19,327 bases of DNA, taken from RGIG426 sp045643425 (lineage in GTDB: Bacteria; Bacillota; Clostridia; Oscillospirales; Acutalibacteraceae). Shown here piece by piece: positions 7,197 through 14,904 of the stretch (its first letter is position 1; each line of letters starts with the position of its first letter). The stretch covers positions 1 to 19,327 of the forward strand of contig JAZUKW010000073.1 in NCBI GenBank assembly GCA_045643425.1. The letters are read 5' to 3'. Made by a program: the position numbers and the translations under genes. A model generated the notes under the pieces. It ran no database searches, was not told the origin of the DNA, and saw nothing but the letters and a program-made list of their open reading frames with translations.

Positions 7197-8141
7197 TTGC
7201 GACACGTTTTTATTCTCAACCCTGCCGCCGGCAAAAACAGCCGCGCGATGGACTTCATCCCCGAAATTGAGGCGTATTTTGCCGCCCACGGCGGTGACTG
7301 CGAAATCCGCGTAACGAACCAAGCCGGTGACGCGAGCGTCTATGCCCGCGAGGAAGCCGAAAAAGGCGACCTTGTGCGCCTGTACGCGGTCGGCGGCGAC
7401 GGCACGCTCAACGAAGTGACCAACGGCGTGTCCGGTGCCGAAAACGTCGAGATCGCCTGCATCCCCTGCGGCTCGGGCAACGACTATATCAAAACGTTCG
7501 GCAAAGCCGAGGACTTTCTCGACCTGCCCGCCCTCATCGAGGGCGAAGCAACGGCGGTGGACGGCATCCTCTGCAACGGCGAGCTGTCCTTAAACATCTG
7601 CTCGCTCGGCGTGGATGCGGACGTGTGCGCGTATATGGGCGACTTTAAACGCCTGCCGCTCGTCTCCGGCTCGATGGCATACGATTTGGGCGTTGTCAAA
7701 ATGCTGTGCAAGCCCGCAGGCAACAACTTGACCGTAAAGATCACCACCGAGGACGGCGTGGTGGAGCGCAAGGGGCGCTTCCTCTTCGCTCTCGCCGCCA
7801 ACGGCCAATATTACGGCGGCGGCTACTGCGGCGCGCCCGGCTCGATCCCCAACGACGGTCAGCTCGATTTTGTGCTGGTCTCCGTCGTATCCAAGCTGAA
7901 GATGATCAAGCTGCTCGGCGGCTATAAGCGCGGCGAGCATTACGGATGGGACATCTGCGAGCATCTGCGCGGCACGAAGATGGAAGCCGAATGCGACAAA
8001 GCCGCCTGCATCAACATCGACGGCGAGATCGTCCACAGCAAGACCGTCTCGTTCGAGATTTTACCCGGCTATTTCCGTTTTGTGCTTCCCACCTCGCTCG
8101 CCGGCAAATTTGCCGCCGCAAAAGAAGACGTTACGGTCTAA
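7197..8141 (+). CDS. Diacylglycerol kinase-family lipid kinase (DagK/YegS-like)
   Basis: The 314-residue protein has the DAGK catalytic fold: ILNPAAGKNS at the N-terminus, the nucleotide-binding GGDGTLNEV (66-74), CGSGNDYIKT (91-100), then the C-terminal beta-rich half with GQYYGGGYCGAPGSIPNDGQLD. Members phosphorylate diacylglycerol or related lipids at the membrane face, recycling them to phosphatidate. Substrate choice between diacylglycerol and other lipids is not readable here. The start is a TTG at 7197 with AGAGG eight bases upstream; no closer ATG exists. Spacing to the next gene is 16 bases, so the two are probably cotranscribed. Confidence 0.92.
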   Translation: MRHVFILNPAAGKNSRAMDFIPEIEAYFAAHGGDCEIRVTNQAGDASVYAREEAEKGDLVRLYAVGGDGTLNEVTNGVSGAENVEIACIPCGSGNDYIKTFGKAEDFLDLPALIEGEATAVDGILCNGELSLNICSLGVDADVCAYMGDFKRLPLVSGSMAYDLGVVKMLCKPAGNNLTVKITTEDGVVERKGRFLFALAANGQYYGGGYCGAPGSIPNDGQLDFVLVSVVSKLKMIKLLGGYKRGEHYGWDICEHLRGTKMEAECDKAACINIDGEIVHSKTVSFEILPGYFRFVLPTSLAGKFAAAKEDVTV

Positions 8142-8157
8142 ATAAGGAGCTGTTACT

Positions 8158-9051
8158 ATGACTAAAGCCAAAAATTCTCTTTTGAAAAAGCCCTTTTCGT
8201 GGGGCTTCGTCCTGCTGTTCGCGCTTGTCGTCGGCGTTGTCGTAGGCGTGCTCGACTGCATTCCGGCGCTTCGTGATACCTCGTTTACCGATCCCGCCCT
8301 CACCTTTGACGTGTGGATCCCGCTCGCGATTTTCGTCGTGCTCGGCAGCAAAAGCACCCTCGACGCGGCGCTCAAATGCTTCCTCTTTTTCCTCGTGAGC
8401 CAGCCGGTCATCTACCTTGTCGAAATCGCCTGCGGCTATTTTGCGGGCGGCGGCGTACTTTCCGAACTGTTCCACCAATACTTCGTCGTGTACTATATCG
8501 GCGCCGGCTGGCTTTGGTGGACGCTGCTCACTCTGCCCGGCGGCGCGATCGCCTATCAGGTGAAGCGCGACAACGTCCCTGCCGCCGTCATTTTGGCGGT
8601 GGCGACCGGCGGTCTTGCCGGCCTCGGAATGAGCTATGTGTTTGACATACTCCCCTCGTCCTTCCCGCGCCATCTGATCAGCACCGTCTTCTGCTTTGTG
8701 ATGGCGTTCGCCCTGTGCTTTATGGTGCTGAAAAAGAAAAAGATCCGCATTCTCGCCGTTGCGATCACCGCGGTGGCGACCATCACGGTAGCGGCGATGT
8801 TTTTCTTCTTCTCCGGCAAACCGGTCGAGAGCATACAGACCTACGACCTCGGCGAAAAAACCGCCGTCTCCTGCGAAATAAAGGATAAAGCGGTCGCGGT
8901 CGCGGAGGTGAACGACGCAAACTCGCTCGTCATCCAATCGTCCGAAGCGATCGGCAACACGGTCATCACCGTCACCTTCGATGACGGTACTACCGCCGAT
9001 TTCCTCGTCACCGTCGATTCCCACACGATGAACGTCGAGGAAATGTCATAA
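8158..9051 (+). CDS. Multi-pass membrane protein with C-terminal extracytoplasmic domain, function unknown
   Basis: I do not recognise this 297-residue protein. A basic N-terminus (MTKAKNSLLKK) precedes about seven hydrophobic segments (roughly 14-35, 52-63, 73-95, 108-128, 140-160, 172-190, 198-218). The remaining 75 residues form a soluble tail with a repeating beta pattern (VSCEIKDKAVAVAEV...NTVITVTFDDGTTADFLVTV), similar in style to bacterial Ig-like domains. The tail would lie outside if the count of seven with an inside N-terminus is right. The start has AAGGAG 9 bases upstream. It follows the lipid kinase by 16 bases and ends in tandem TAA stops. A role in lipid or envelope handling is only guilt by association. 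Confidence 0.82.
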   Translation: MTKAKNSLLKKPFSWGFVLLFALVVGVVVGVLDCIPALRDTSFTDPALTFDVWIPLAIFVVLGSKSTLDAALKCFLFFLVSQPVIYLVEIACGYFAGGGVLSELFHQYFVVYYIGAGWLWWTLLTLPGGAIAYQVKRDNVPAAVILAVATGGLAGLGMSYVFDILPSSFPRHLISTVFCFVMAFALCFMVLKKKKIRILAVAITAVATITVAAMFFFFSGKPVESIQTYDLGEKTAVSCEIKDKAVAVAEVNDANSLVIQSSEAIGNTVITVTFDDGTTADFLVTVDSHTMNVEEMS

Positions 9052-9057
9052 TAAGCA

Positions 9058-9097
9058 CAAAAAAAGCACCCCGCCACGAGGCAGGGTGCTTTTTGTA
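9058..9097. terminator. Bidirectional intrinsic terminator
   Basis: An 11-bp stem (9061-9071 with 9084-9094) continues past a C/A mismatch into GCC/GGC with an ACGA loop, and has A and T tracts on both sides. It lies between the convergent membrane-protein genes ending at 9051 and 9105. Confidence 0.88.
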
Positions 9098-9104
9098 TAC
9101 GATT

Positions 9105-10310
9105 TTATCCTAACTTATACCCGCAGTTTAAGCAGAAGAACGCGTTGTCCGGAATGGGCGTGCCGCATTTCGGGCAGCAGCCGTTTTTCGTCATCGGCTT
9201 CGGCTCAAGCGATTCCTCGCGGAATGGCTCGTTGAGCGTGCGCCGCGGCGAGGATTCGCCGGTTTGCGTCGGCGCCACCGCCATCGGCGTTACCGTTTGC
9301 TCGCGCATCAGATCCGACGCTTTCAGGTTGATCGGGATATGCGGAACGTCCGGCGTTCCCACGCCGGTGAAGGCCGGCTGTTCCCACAAAAGCGTATGGG
9401 CGCGGTGGCGGTAACAGAACAGAAGGATCGCAAACAGCAAATACGCCACGCCGTACAAAAGCGAGCCGATCCCGCGCCAATCCCGCATCATAAGCGACAG
9501 CACCGCGTCTGCCGTCATCGCCACGCCCGCAACACACAGCGCGATCCCGACGAACAATCCGGCGCGTTTTCCGAAATCGCCGGTCTTGGCGGTAAACAGC
9601 ATACTGTTCACCATCCGCGCGGCAGAGAGGAAAAACACCACGTACACAAGGCCGCACACGGCTATGACCGCGCACAGCAAGAGCAGCAGCCACATAGTTG
9701 CCTCACAGCTCAACAGATCGTGGAACGCCGCGAGCAGCGCATCGTTGCTCGTTCCCAAAATCTCCACAAGCTGCGCCCGCTCGAACCACAGTCCGACCGC
9801 CAGCAGCACGCCGCAGACGGTGGCGATCCACGCCGCGACCTCGCCGAAGATCACGGCAATTTTCAAAACGATCGGGCCGCCCTTGCGCAAATTCACGCGG
9901 GCGGTATAGCCCTGTCCCAAAAGCAGCCAAAGGCCGACACAGGCAAGGACTTCCATAAGCGGCAACGAAGTATCCGTCGCGCTCGCCTCTTCCTTGATCG
10001 TGGAATACAGCGTGTGGATCGCGCCCCACGCCGCCGGCTCCATTTTGGTGCCGGTCACGTCCGAAAACGTCACCACTACTTTTTTCACGTCCTCCAGCGA
10101 AACGGGATCAGCGGGGAAGAACGCCGCCGCCATCGAAAAAATCAGCGCCGCCGTAAACGCGATCACCGCGATCAGATACGGCACCGAGCCGAAGGTCTCT
10201 TTTAACAAGCCCGTCGCCGCCGACGGCTCACCGTCTTTCATCGGCGTTTGACAGCGGGAGCAGACCTCCTCCTGCGTTTGACAGTTACACGCGGGACATC
10301 TCCACAACAT
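9105..10310 (-). CDS. Membrane protein with a zinc ribbon at each end, function unknown
   Basis: The 401-residue protein begins with a zinc ribbon (C5, C8, C17, C20) and ends with a second one (C379, C382, C393, C396, in the common CPKCGTPIPDNAFFCLNCG form). Between them lie about six hydrophobic segments (roughly 43-65, 118-134, 147-176, 205-232, 247-272, 276-298), one loop of some 50 residues after the first, and a Pro/Thr-rich linker before the last ribbon. Both ribbons are probably on the cytoplasmic side. Zinc-ribbon membrane proteins of this kind are frequent in Clostridia and mostly uncharacterised. GAGGAGG sits 6-7 bases before the ATG. It follows the YfbR-like gene by 13 bases in one operon. 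I assign no function. Confidence 0.85.
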   Translation of the reverse strand: MLWRCPACNCQTQEEVCSRCQTPMKDGEPSAATGLLKETFGSVPYLIAVIAFTAALIFSMAAAFFPADPVSLEDVKKVVVTFSDVTGTKMEPAAWGAIHTLYSTIKEEASATDTSLPLMEVLACVGLWLLLGQGYTARVNLRKGGPIVLKIAVIFGEVAAWIATVCGVLLAVGLWFERAQLVEILGTSNDALLAAFHDLLSCEATMWLLLLLCAVIAVCGLVYVVFFLSAARMVNSMLFTAKTGDFGKRAGLFVGIALCVAGVAMTADAVLSLMMRDWRGIGSLLYGVAYLLFAILLFCYRHRAHTLLWEQPAFTGVGTPDVPHIPINLKASDLMREQTVTPMAVAPTQTGESSPRRTLNEPFREESLEPKPMTKNGCCPKCGTPIPDNAFFCLNCGYKLG

Positions 10311-10323
10311 AAAAATCCTCCTC

Positions 10324-10908
10324 TCAGCCGATAGCTTCCTGCTCGTCGAGCGTCAGCTCATAGGCCGGTAAAAACTCTTTCAAAAAGCAATCCACCGCCG
10401 CAATATCCATCGCCAAAAGAGCGTCCTCAATGGACTTGCGGGCGGAAGCAAATTCGCGGTTGCCCATTTTCAGCTCCTCCACGCACTTGATCAGCGCCGC
10501 CATTTTATCCGCCGCTTTCACAAACGTGACCTCTACGCTTTTTTCCGGGAACAACAGCGGCGCGTAGTCGATACGCAGATCCTCCGGCAGCTTCATAAGC
10601 AGGCGCTCGTTCGCCTCGCGCTCCACCCGCTTATAGGCGTCGCGCAGCTCTTCGTCGTGGTATTTCACCGGCGTGGGCAAATCGCCGGTCAGCACCTCGG
10701 AAGCATCGTGATACAGCGCCAAAAGCACGCATTTCCCCTCGTCCACGTTGCCGCCGAAGCGACGGTTTTCAACGGTTGCCAGCGCGTGCGCCAACACTGC
10801 CACCTCGCCGGTATGCTCAAAAATGCTCTCGGTACAGACGTTGCGCATCATCGTCCACCGCGGCGTGTATTTCATACGGGACAGCATCGCAAAAAATGTC
10901 GATTGCAT
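10324..10908 (-). CDS. yfbR: HD-domain 5'-deoxynucleotidase, YfbR family
   Basis: This 194-residue protein is close in length to E. coli YfbR (199), which removes phosphate from deoxyribonucleoside 5'-monophosphates. The HD metal site is H32 (SIFEHTGEVAVLAH), H67-D68 in LYHDASEVLTGDLPTPVKY, and D134 in KAADKMAAL, matching YfbR order and spacing. The LTGDLPTPVKY stretch is the family signature. AAGGAG lies nine bases upstream of the ATG. It is the first gene of an operon with the zinc-ribbon membrane protein and diverges from hppA. Confidence 0.92.
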   Translation of the reverse strand: MQSTFFAMLSRMKYTPRWTMMRNVCTESIFEHTGEVAVLAHALATVENRRFGGNVDEGKCVLLALYHDASEVLTGDLPTPVKYHDEELRDAYKRVEREANERLLMKLPEDLRIDYAPLLFPEKSVEVTFVKAADKMAALIKCVEELKMGNREFASARKSIEDALLAMDIAAVDCFLKEFLPAYELTLDEQEAIG

Positions 10909-10944
10909 CCGTCACCACTCCTTTTGTCGTTCTTATACTTTCAT

Positions 10945-10973
10945 AGTCTACCACAAGCCCCCGTTTCTGTCAA
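10945..10973 (-). promoter_or_regulatory. Sigma-A promoter of the yfbR operon
   Basis: On the minus strand, a consensus TTGACA (10973-10968), a 17-base spacer and TAGACT (10950-10945) lie about 37 bases upstream of the ATG. Confidence 0.85.
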
Positions 10974-11035
10974 CGCTCGACGGCAAACGCGACAAAAAAT
11001 GTTAAATTTGTGTAAAAAAACCGACCGTTTATCCC

Positions 11036-11064
11036 TTGACTAAAAATGCCATTCCCTTTATATT
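11036..11064 (+). promoter_or_regulatory. Sigma-A promoter of hppA with overlapping dyad
   Basis: TTGACT, a 17-base spacer and TATATT (11059-11064) precede hppA by about 47 bases. The -10 box lies inside an inverted repeat, ATTCCC (11051-11056) and GGGAAT (11065-11070), which could be an operator or chance. Confidence 0.78.
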
Positions 11065-11110
11065 GGGAATGTATGCAAAAACCCAATATTTTTTAGAGGA
11101 GGCATCCCAA

Positions 11111-13213
11111 ATGCAATTCATTCTCGACCACTTGTACGTGGCCAGCCTGTTTGCTTCGATCGTCGCCCTCGTCTTCGCGTTCATCCAAGCCAAAGTCGTG
11201 CTTGGCGCTGACGAAGGTACCGACAAAATGAAACAGATTTCCCAGGCTGTCCGCAAAGGTGCTTCGGCTTTCCTTAGCCGTCAGTACCGTACCGTCGCCA
11301 TCTTCTTTGCCTGCATGTTCGTCGTGCTGTGCATCATGGCGGCTCTCGATCTGCTCACCTGGTTCGTGCCGTTTGCGTTCCTGACCGGCGGTTTCTTCTC
11401 CGGTCTGTCCGGCTTCATCGGCATGACCATCGCCACCCGTGCGAACGACCGTACCGCGAACGCTTGCCGTTCCGGTCTTAACCGCGGTCTGCGCGTGGCG
11501 TTCTCCGCCGGCTCCGTTATGGGCTTCACCGTCGTCGGCCTCGGCCTGCTCGACATCTCCCTGTGGTATGCCCTTATGGACCTCTGCTTCGACTGCACGC
11601 TGCCGGAAATCACCGCCGCGATGGTGACCTTCGGTATGGGTGCTTCCTCCATGGCTCTGTTTGCCCGTGTGGGCGGCGGTATCTTCACCAAAGCCGCTGA
11701 CGTGGGCGCCGACCTCGTGGGTAAAGTCGAAGCCGGTATCCCGGAAGACGACCCGCGTAACCCGGCCGCGATCGCCGACAACGTCGGCGACAACGTCGGT
11801 GACGTTGCCGGTATGGGCGCTGACCTGTACGAAAGCTACGTCGGCTCCATGGTTTCCACCTGCGCCCTCGGCGTGGTGGCGGCCGGTGCGACCCCGGCGT
11901 TCAACGAAGCCAACTCCGTTGCTCTCCCGCTTTTGATGGCGGCCATCGGTGTTGTCTGCTCCCTCATCGGTACCTTCTTCGTCCAGACGAAAGAGGGCGC
12001 TTCCCAGAAAAACCTGCTGTCGGCTCTTCGTCGCGGCACCAACTTCGCCGCCATCGCTTCCGCGGTGGTCGCCCTCGGCCTGATCCTCCTGATGGATATG
12101 CCGTTCGGCCTCTATTGGGCGATTCTCGCCGGTCTTCTCTCCGGCGTGCTCATCGGTCTTTGCACCGAGTACTTCACCTCTGACACCTACAAACCGACCC
12201 AGAAAATCGCCGCGACCTCCGAGACCGGCACCGCGACCCTCATCATCAGCGGTCTGGGCACCGGTATGCTTTCCACCGTTCTGCCGATCCTGATCGTCGG
12301 CGTGGCGATCCTCGTCGCGTTCTTCTGCGCCAAAGGCGCTACCGACCCGAACCTCGGTCTGTACGGTATCTCCCTTGCCGCTGTCGGCATGCTGTCCACC
12401 CTCGGTATCACCCTCGCGACCGACGCGTATGGCCCGGTTGCGGATAACGCCGGCGGTATCGCCGAGATGTCCGGCCTCGAGCCGGAGGTCCGCGAGCGCA
12501 CCGACGCCCTCGACTCCCTGGGTAACACCACCGCCGCTACCGGTAAAGGCTTTGCTATCGGCTCTGCCGGTATGACCGCTCTGGCCCTCATCGCCAACTT
12601 CAAAGAGAAGCTCGTCGAAGCGAATGCTGAGAAATTCAACACCGCCATCGACCTGCTCGATCCGAAAGTTCTCGTCGGTCTGTTCATCGGCGCCTGCCTG
12701 CCGTTCCTGTTCTCCGCTCTGACCATGAACTCCGTTTCCCGCGCTGCCCAGAGCATCGTGGTGGAGGTCCGCCGTCAGTTCAAAGAGATCAAGGGCATCA
12801 TGGAGGGCGAAGCCGAGCCGGACTACGCGACCTGCGTGGATATGTGCTCCAAAGCTTCCCTGAAAGAAATGATCCTCCCGGCCGTTGTCGGTATCGCCGC
12901 TCCGATCGTCGTGGGTTGCACCCTCGGCGGCTTCGGTGTGCTCGGTATGCTCTGCGGCTGCACCGTGTCCGGCTTCATTATGGCTATCTTCATGGCCAAC
13001 GCCGGCGGTGCTTGGGATAACGCGAAGAAATACATCGAGACCGGCGCCCACGGCGGCAAAGGCAGCGACCAGCACAAAGCGGCCGTTGTCGGCGACACCA
13101 TCGGCGACCCGTTCAAAGATACTTCCGGCCCGTCCATCAACATCCTCATCAAGCTGGTCTCCATGGTTTCCATCGTGTTCTCCGGCTTGATCGCCACCTG
13201 CAACTGGTTCTAA
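11111..13213 (+). CDS. hppA: Membrane-bound ion-translocating pyrophosphatase, K+-dependent type
   Basis: This 700-residue, roughly 16-helix protein couples pyrophosphate hydrolysis to H+ or Na+ pumping across the membrane. The substrate site shows DVGADLVGKVE (197-207), DNVGDNVGD (223-231) and a C-terminal cluster including DNAKKYIE...GDTIGDPFKDTSGPS. The loop GNTTAATGKG (471-480) has Ala and Gly at the positions that mark K+-dependent enzymes; K+-independent ones have Lys there. Helix 6 reads ADLYESYVGS, with the semi-conserved Glu in the position seen in Na+ pumps and some H+ pumps, so the ion is not settled. The ATG at 11111 follows AGAGGAGG by eight bases; the frame is open upstream across the promoter. 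Codon use (many CGT, GGT and GCT) differs from neighbours and suggests high expression. Confidence 0.96.
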   Translation: MQFILDHLYVASLFASIVALVFAFIQAKVVLGADEGTDKMKQISQAVRKGASAFLSRQYRTVAIFFACMFVVLCIMAALDLLTWFVPFAFLTGGFFSGLSGFIGMTIATRANDRTANACRSGLNRGLRVAFSAGSVMGFTVVGLGLLDISLWYALMDLCFDCTLPEITAAMVTFGMGASSMALFARVGGGIFTKAADVGADLVGKVEAGIPEDDPRNPAAIADNVGDNVGDVAGMGADLYESYVGSMVSTCALGVVAAGATPAFNEANSVALPLLMAAIGVVCSLIGTFFVQTKEGASQKNLLSALRRGTNFAAIASAVVALGLILLMDMPFGLYWAILAGLLSGVLIGLCTEYFTSDTYKPTQKIAATSETGTATLIISGLGTGMLSTVLPILIVGVAILVAFFCAKGATDPNLGLYGISLAAVGMLSTLGITLATDAYGPVADNAGGIAEMSGLEPEVRERTDALDSLGNTTAATGKGFAIGSAGMTALALIANFKEKLVEANAEKFNTAIDLLDPKVLVGLFIGACLPFLFSALTMNSVSRAAQSIVVEVRRQFKEIKGIMEGEAEPDYATCVDMCSKASLKEMILPAVVGIAAPIVVGCTLGGFGVLGMLCGCTVSGFIMAIFMANAGGAWDNAKKYIETGAHGGKGSDQHKAAVVGDTIGDPFKDTSGPSINILIKLVSMVSIVFSGLIATCNWF

Positions 13214-13225
13214 TCAGTTACTAAC

Positions 13226-13265
13226 AAAGCGGTGCAACGAAAGTTGCACCGCTTTTCTTTTTATT
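13226..13265 (+). terminator. Intrinsic terminator of hppA
   Basis: An 11- to 12-bp perfect stem (about 13228-13238 with 13243-13253) is capped by a GAAA tetraloop and followed by TTTTCTTTTTATTTT. Confidence 0.92.
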
Positions 13266-13312
13266 TTCAGCACGCTCGACACACACCTCGTCAAAAATCC
13301 CACACCGCAAGA

Positions 13313-13350
13313 TAATTCTTAGTTCATAATTCTCAATTAAAATTAAATTT
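13313..13350. repeat. AT-rich element upstream of the MATE gene
   Basis: A run built from AATTCTTA/CATAATT/TTAAAATTAA words resembles the stretch at 14846-14872 on the other side of the MATE gene, in the same orientation. It lies between the hppA terminator and the MATE promoter. The remainder of 13266-13312 shows nothing I can name. Confidence 0.45.
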
Positions 13351-13353
13351 CCC

Positions 13354-13382
13354 TTGCAACCCTCGTTAATTTATGGTATACT
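13354..13382 (+). promoter_or_regulatory. Sigma-A promoter of the MATE gene
   Basis: TTGCAA, a 17-base spacer and TATACT with an extended TGG lie about 41 bases before the GTG start. Confidence 0.8.
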
Positions 13383-13423
13383 ATCCCCCGTTGTGTATTA
13401 AAAACCCGAAAGGAGGTGTCGCT

Positions 13424-14854
13424 GTGAACAACGAGGCCGCCCAATTCAAAAAAATGACCGAAACCCCGGTCAAGCCGCTGATCGCGTCCCTCGCGGTGCC
13501 GACCATCATCAGTATGCTCATCACCGCCATCTACAACACGGCCGACACCTTCTTCGTCGCCAAGATCAGCACCGCCGCCACCGCCGCCGCAGGACTTGTG
13601 TTTTCGCTGATGACGCTCGTGCAAGCGTTCGGCTTCACGTTCGGTCTCGGCGCAGGCAGCCTTATCTCCCGCCTGCTCGGTCGCCGCGAAGCGGATGCCG
13701 CCGAACGGTTCGCCTGCTCGGCACTCGCCGCGGGTATCGTGCTCGGTATTCTCTTTGCCGTGTTCGGCAACCTCTATTTGGAGCCGATCGTCCGTCTGCT
13801 CGGCGCAGACGACGGCAACGTCGCCGACGCGATGGCCTACGGCAAATACATCCTGGTCGGTATGCCCGCGTCGCTGTCCTCGTTTATTTTAAACAACCTG
13901 CTTCGCGCCGAGGGCAAAGCCAAATTCGCCCTCATCGGCATTATGTCCGGCGGCATCTTAAACGTCGCCCTCGACCCGCTGCTCATCTTTACCTTTAAAA
14001 TGGGAACTGCCGGTGCGGCGGTCGCCACCGCGGTGTGCCAGCTCATTAGCTGTATCGTGCTTCTTACCGCCTATTTCCGCGGCAAAACGATTCTAAAGCT
14101 CCGCATCCGGCAGGTATCGCTGAAACCCCGCACCTACGGTGCGATCCTCAAAAACGGGATGCCCTCGCTGTTCCGTCAGGGTCTTTCGAGCATCGCCACC
14201 ATCATGCTCACCCGCTACGCCGCCGCGACCGGTGCGCTGGCGGCCGCCGCGTTTATGGCGAGCGAGCAGGAAATGGCTTCCGCCGCTGTCGCCGCTATGT
14301 CCATCGTCACCAAAGTATTTATGGCGATCTTCTCCGCCGTCATCGGCTTCGGTCAAGGCTATCAGCCGGTCGCCGGCTATAACTACGGTGCCAAAAAATT
14401 CGGGCGCGTGCGCGAAGCCGCCGTCTTTATGTGGGTGGTATCCACCTGCATTTTAACAGCGCTCGGCGGGCTGTGCTTCGTCTTTGCGCCGGAGATCATC
14501 CACGCGTTCCGCGACGATCCGAACGTCGTCAAGATCGGCACCGCCGCTCTGCGCGCACAGTGTATCTGTATGCCGCTGCTCCCGATCGGCGTGACCTGCA
14601 ATATGTCGTTCCAATCGATCGGCAAGCCGCTGCTCTCCACGATCACGTCCTCCATGCGTCAAGGGCTGTTCTTCATCCCGCTGATTCTCATTTTGGCGCC
14701 CACCTTCGGCCTCACCGGTGTCGAATACACCCAAGCCGCCGCCGAGCTGCTGACCGCCGCCGCGTCGCTGCCGTTCTTGCTCGTGTTCTTGCGCAACCTC
14801 AAACGCGCCGACAAAAAAGAACAGCCGGAACCCGATTTAACGAACAATTCTTAA
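13424..14854 (+). CDS. MATE-family multidrug/cation antiporter
   Basis: The 476-residue protein has the usual MATE length and about twelve hydrophobic helices in two related halves. The N-terminal PLIASLAVPTIISMLITAIYNTADTFFV and the mid-protein GFGQGYQPVAGYNYGAKKFGRV are typical family signatures. MATE proteins export drugs or metabolites in exchange for H+ or Na+; the substrate is unknown. The GTG at 13424 has AGGAGG seven bases upstream. The frame is open to an ATG at 13373, but that lies before the -10 box and so outside the transcript. The gene is a single unit with its own promoter and a two-way terminator. Related AT-rich elements flank it on both sides. Confidence 0.92.
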   Translation: MNNEAAQFKKMTETPVKPLIASLAVPTIISMLITAIYNTADTFFVAKISTAATAAAGLVFSLMTLVQAFGFTFGLGAGSLISRLLGRREADAAERFACSALAAGIVLGILFAVFGNLYLEPIVRLLGADDGNVADAMAYGKYILVGMPASLSSFILNNLLRAEGKAKFALIGIMSGGILNVALDPLLIFTFKMGTAGAAVATAVCQLISCIVLLTAYFRGKTILKLRIRQVSLKPRTYGAILKNGMPSLFRQGLSSIATIMLTRYAAATGALAAAAFMASEQEMASAAVAAMSIVTKVFMAIFSAVIGFGQGYQPVAGYNYGAKKFGRVREAAVFMWVVSTCILTALGGLCFVFAPEIIHAFRDDPNVVKIGTAALRAQCICMPLLPIGVTCNMSFQSIGKPLLSTITSSMRQGLFFIPLILILAPTFGLTGVEYTQAAAELLTAAASLPFLLVFLRNLKRADKKEQPEPDLTNNS

Positions 14855-14872
14855 TTCTTAATTAAAAATTAA
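14846..14872. repeat. AT-rich element downstream of the MATE gene
   Basis: AATTCTTAATTCTTAATT followed by AAAAATTAA resembles the element at 13313-13350 in the same orientation. It overlaps the MATE stop codon region and abuts the terminator. Low complexity makes chance similarity possible. Confidence 0.45.
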
Positions 14873-14904
14873 AAAATCCCGCCCTACTCGGGCGGGATTT
14901 TTTT
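14871..14904. terminator. Bidirectional intrinsic terminator
   Basis: A perfect 8-bp GC-rich stem (14877-14884 with 14890-14897) with a TACTC loop is flanked by six As and seven Ts. It lies between the convergent MATE and lipoprotein genes and touches the lipoprotein stop codon. Confidence 0.92.

Noticed and set aside
8131..9024. A 297-residue minus-strand frame opposite the membrane protein
   Set aside because: It is charged, low-complexity and lacks a ribosome site; the plus frame has a good start, hydrophobic helices and operon context.
11093..13075. A 660-residue open frame antisense to hppA
   Set aside because: It is the reverse-complement shadow of a strongly codon-biased GC-rich gene; composition is Gly/His/Asp/Glu-rich without domains, and no ribosome site or promoter fits.
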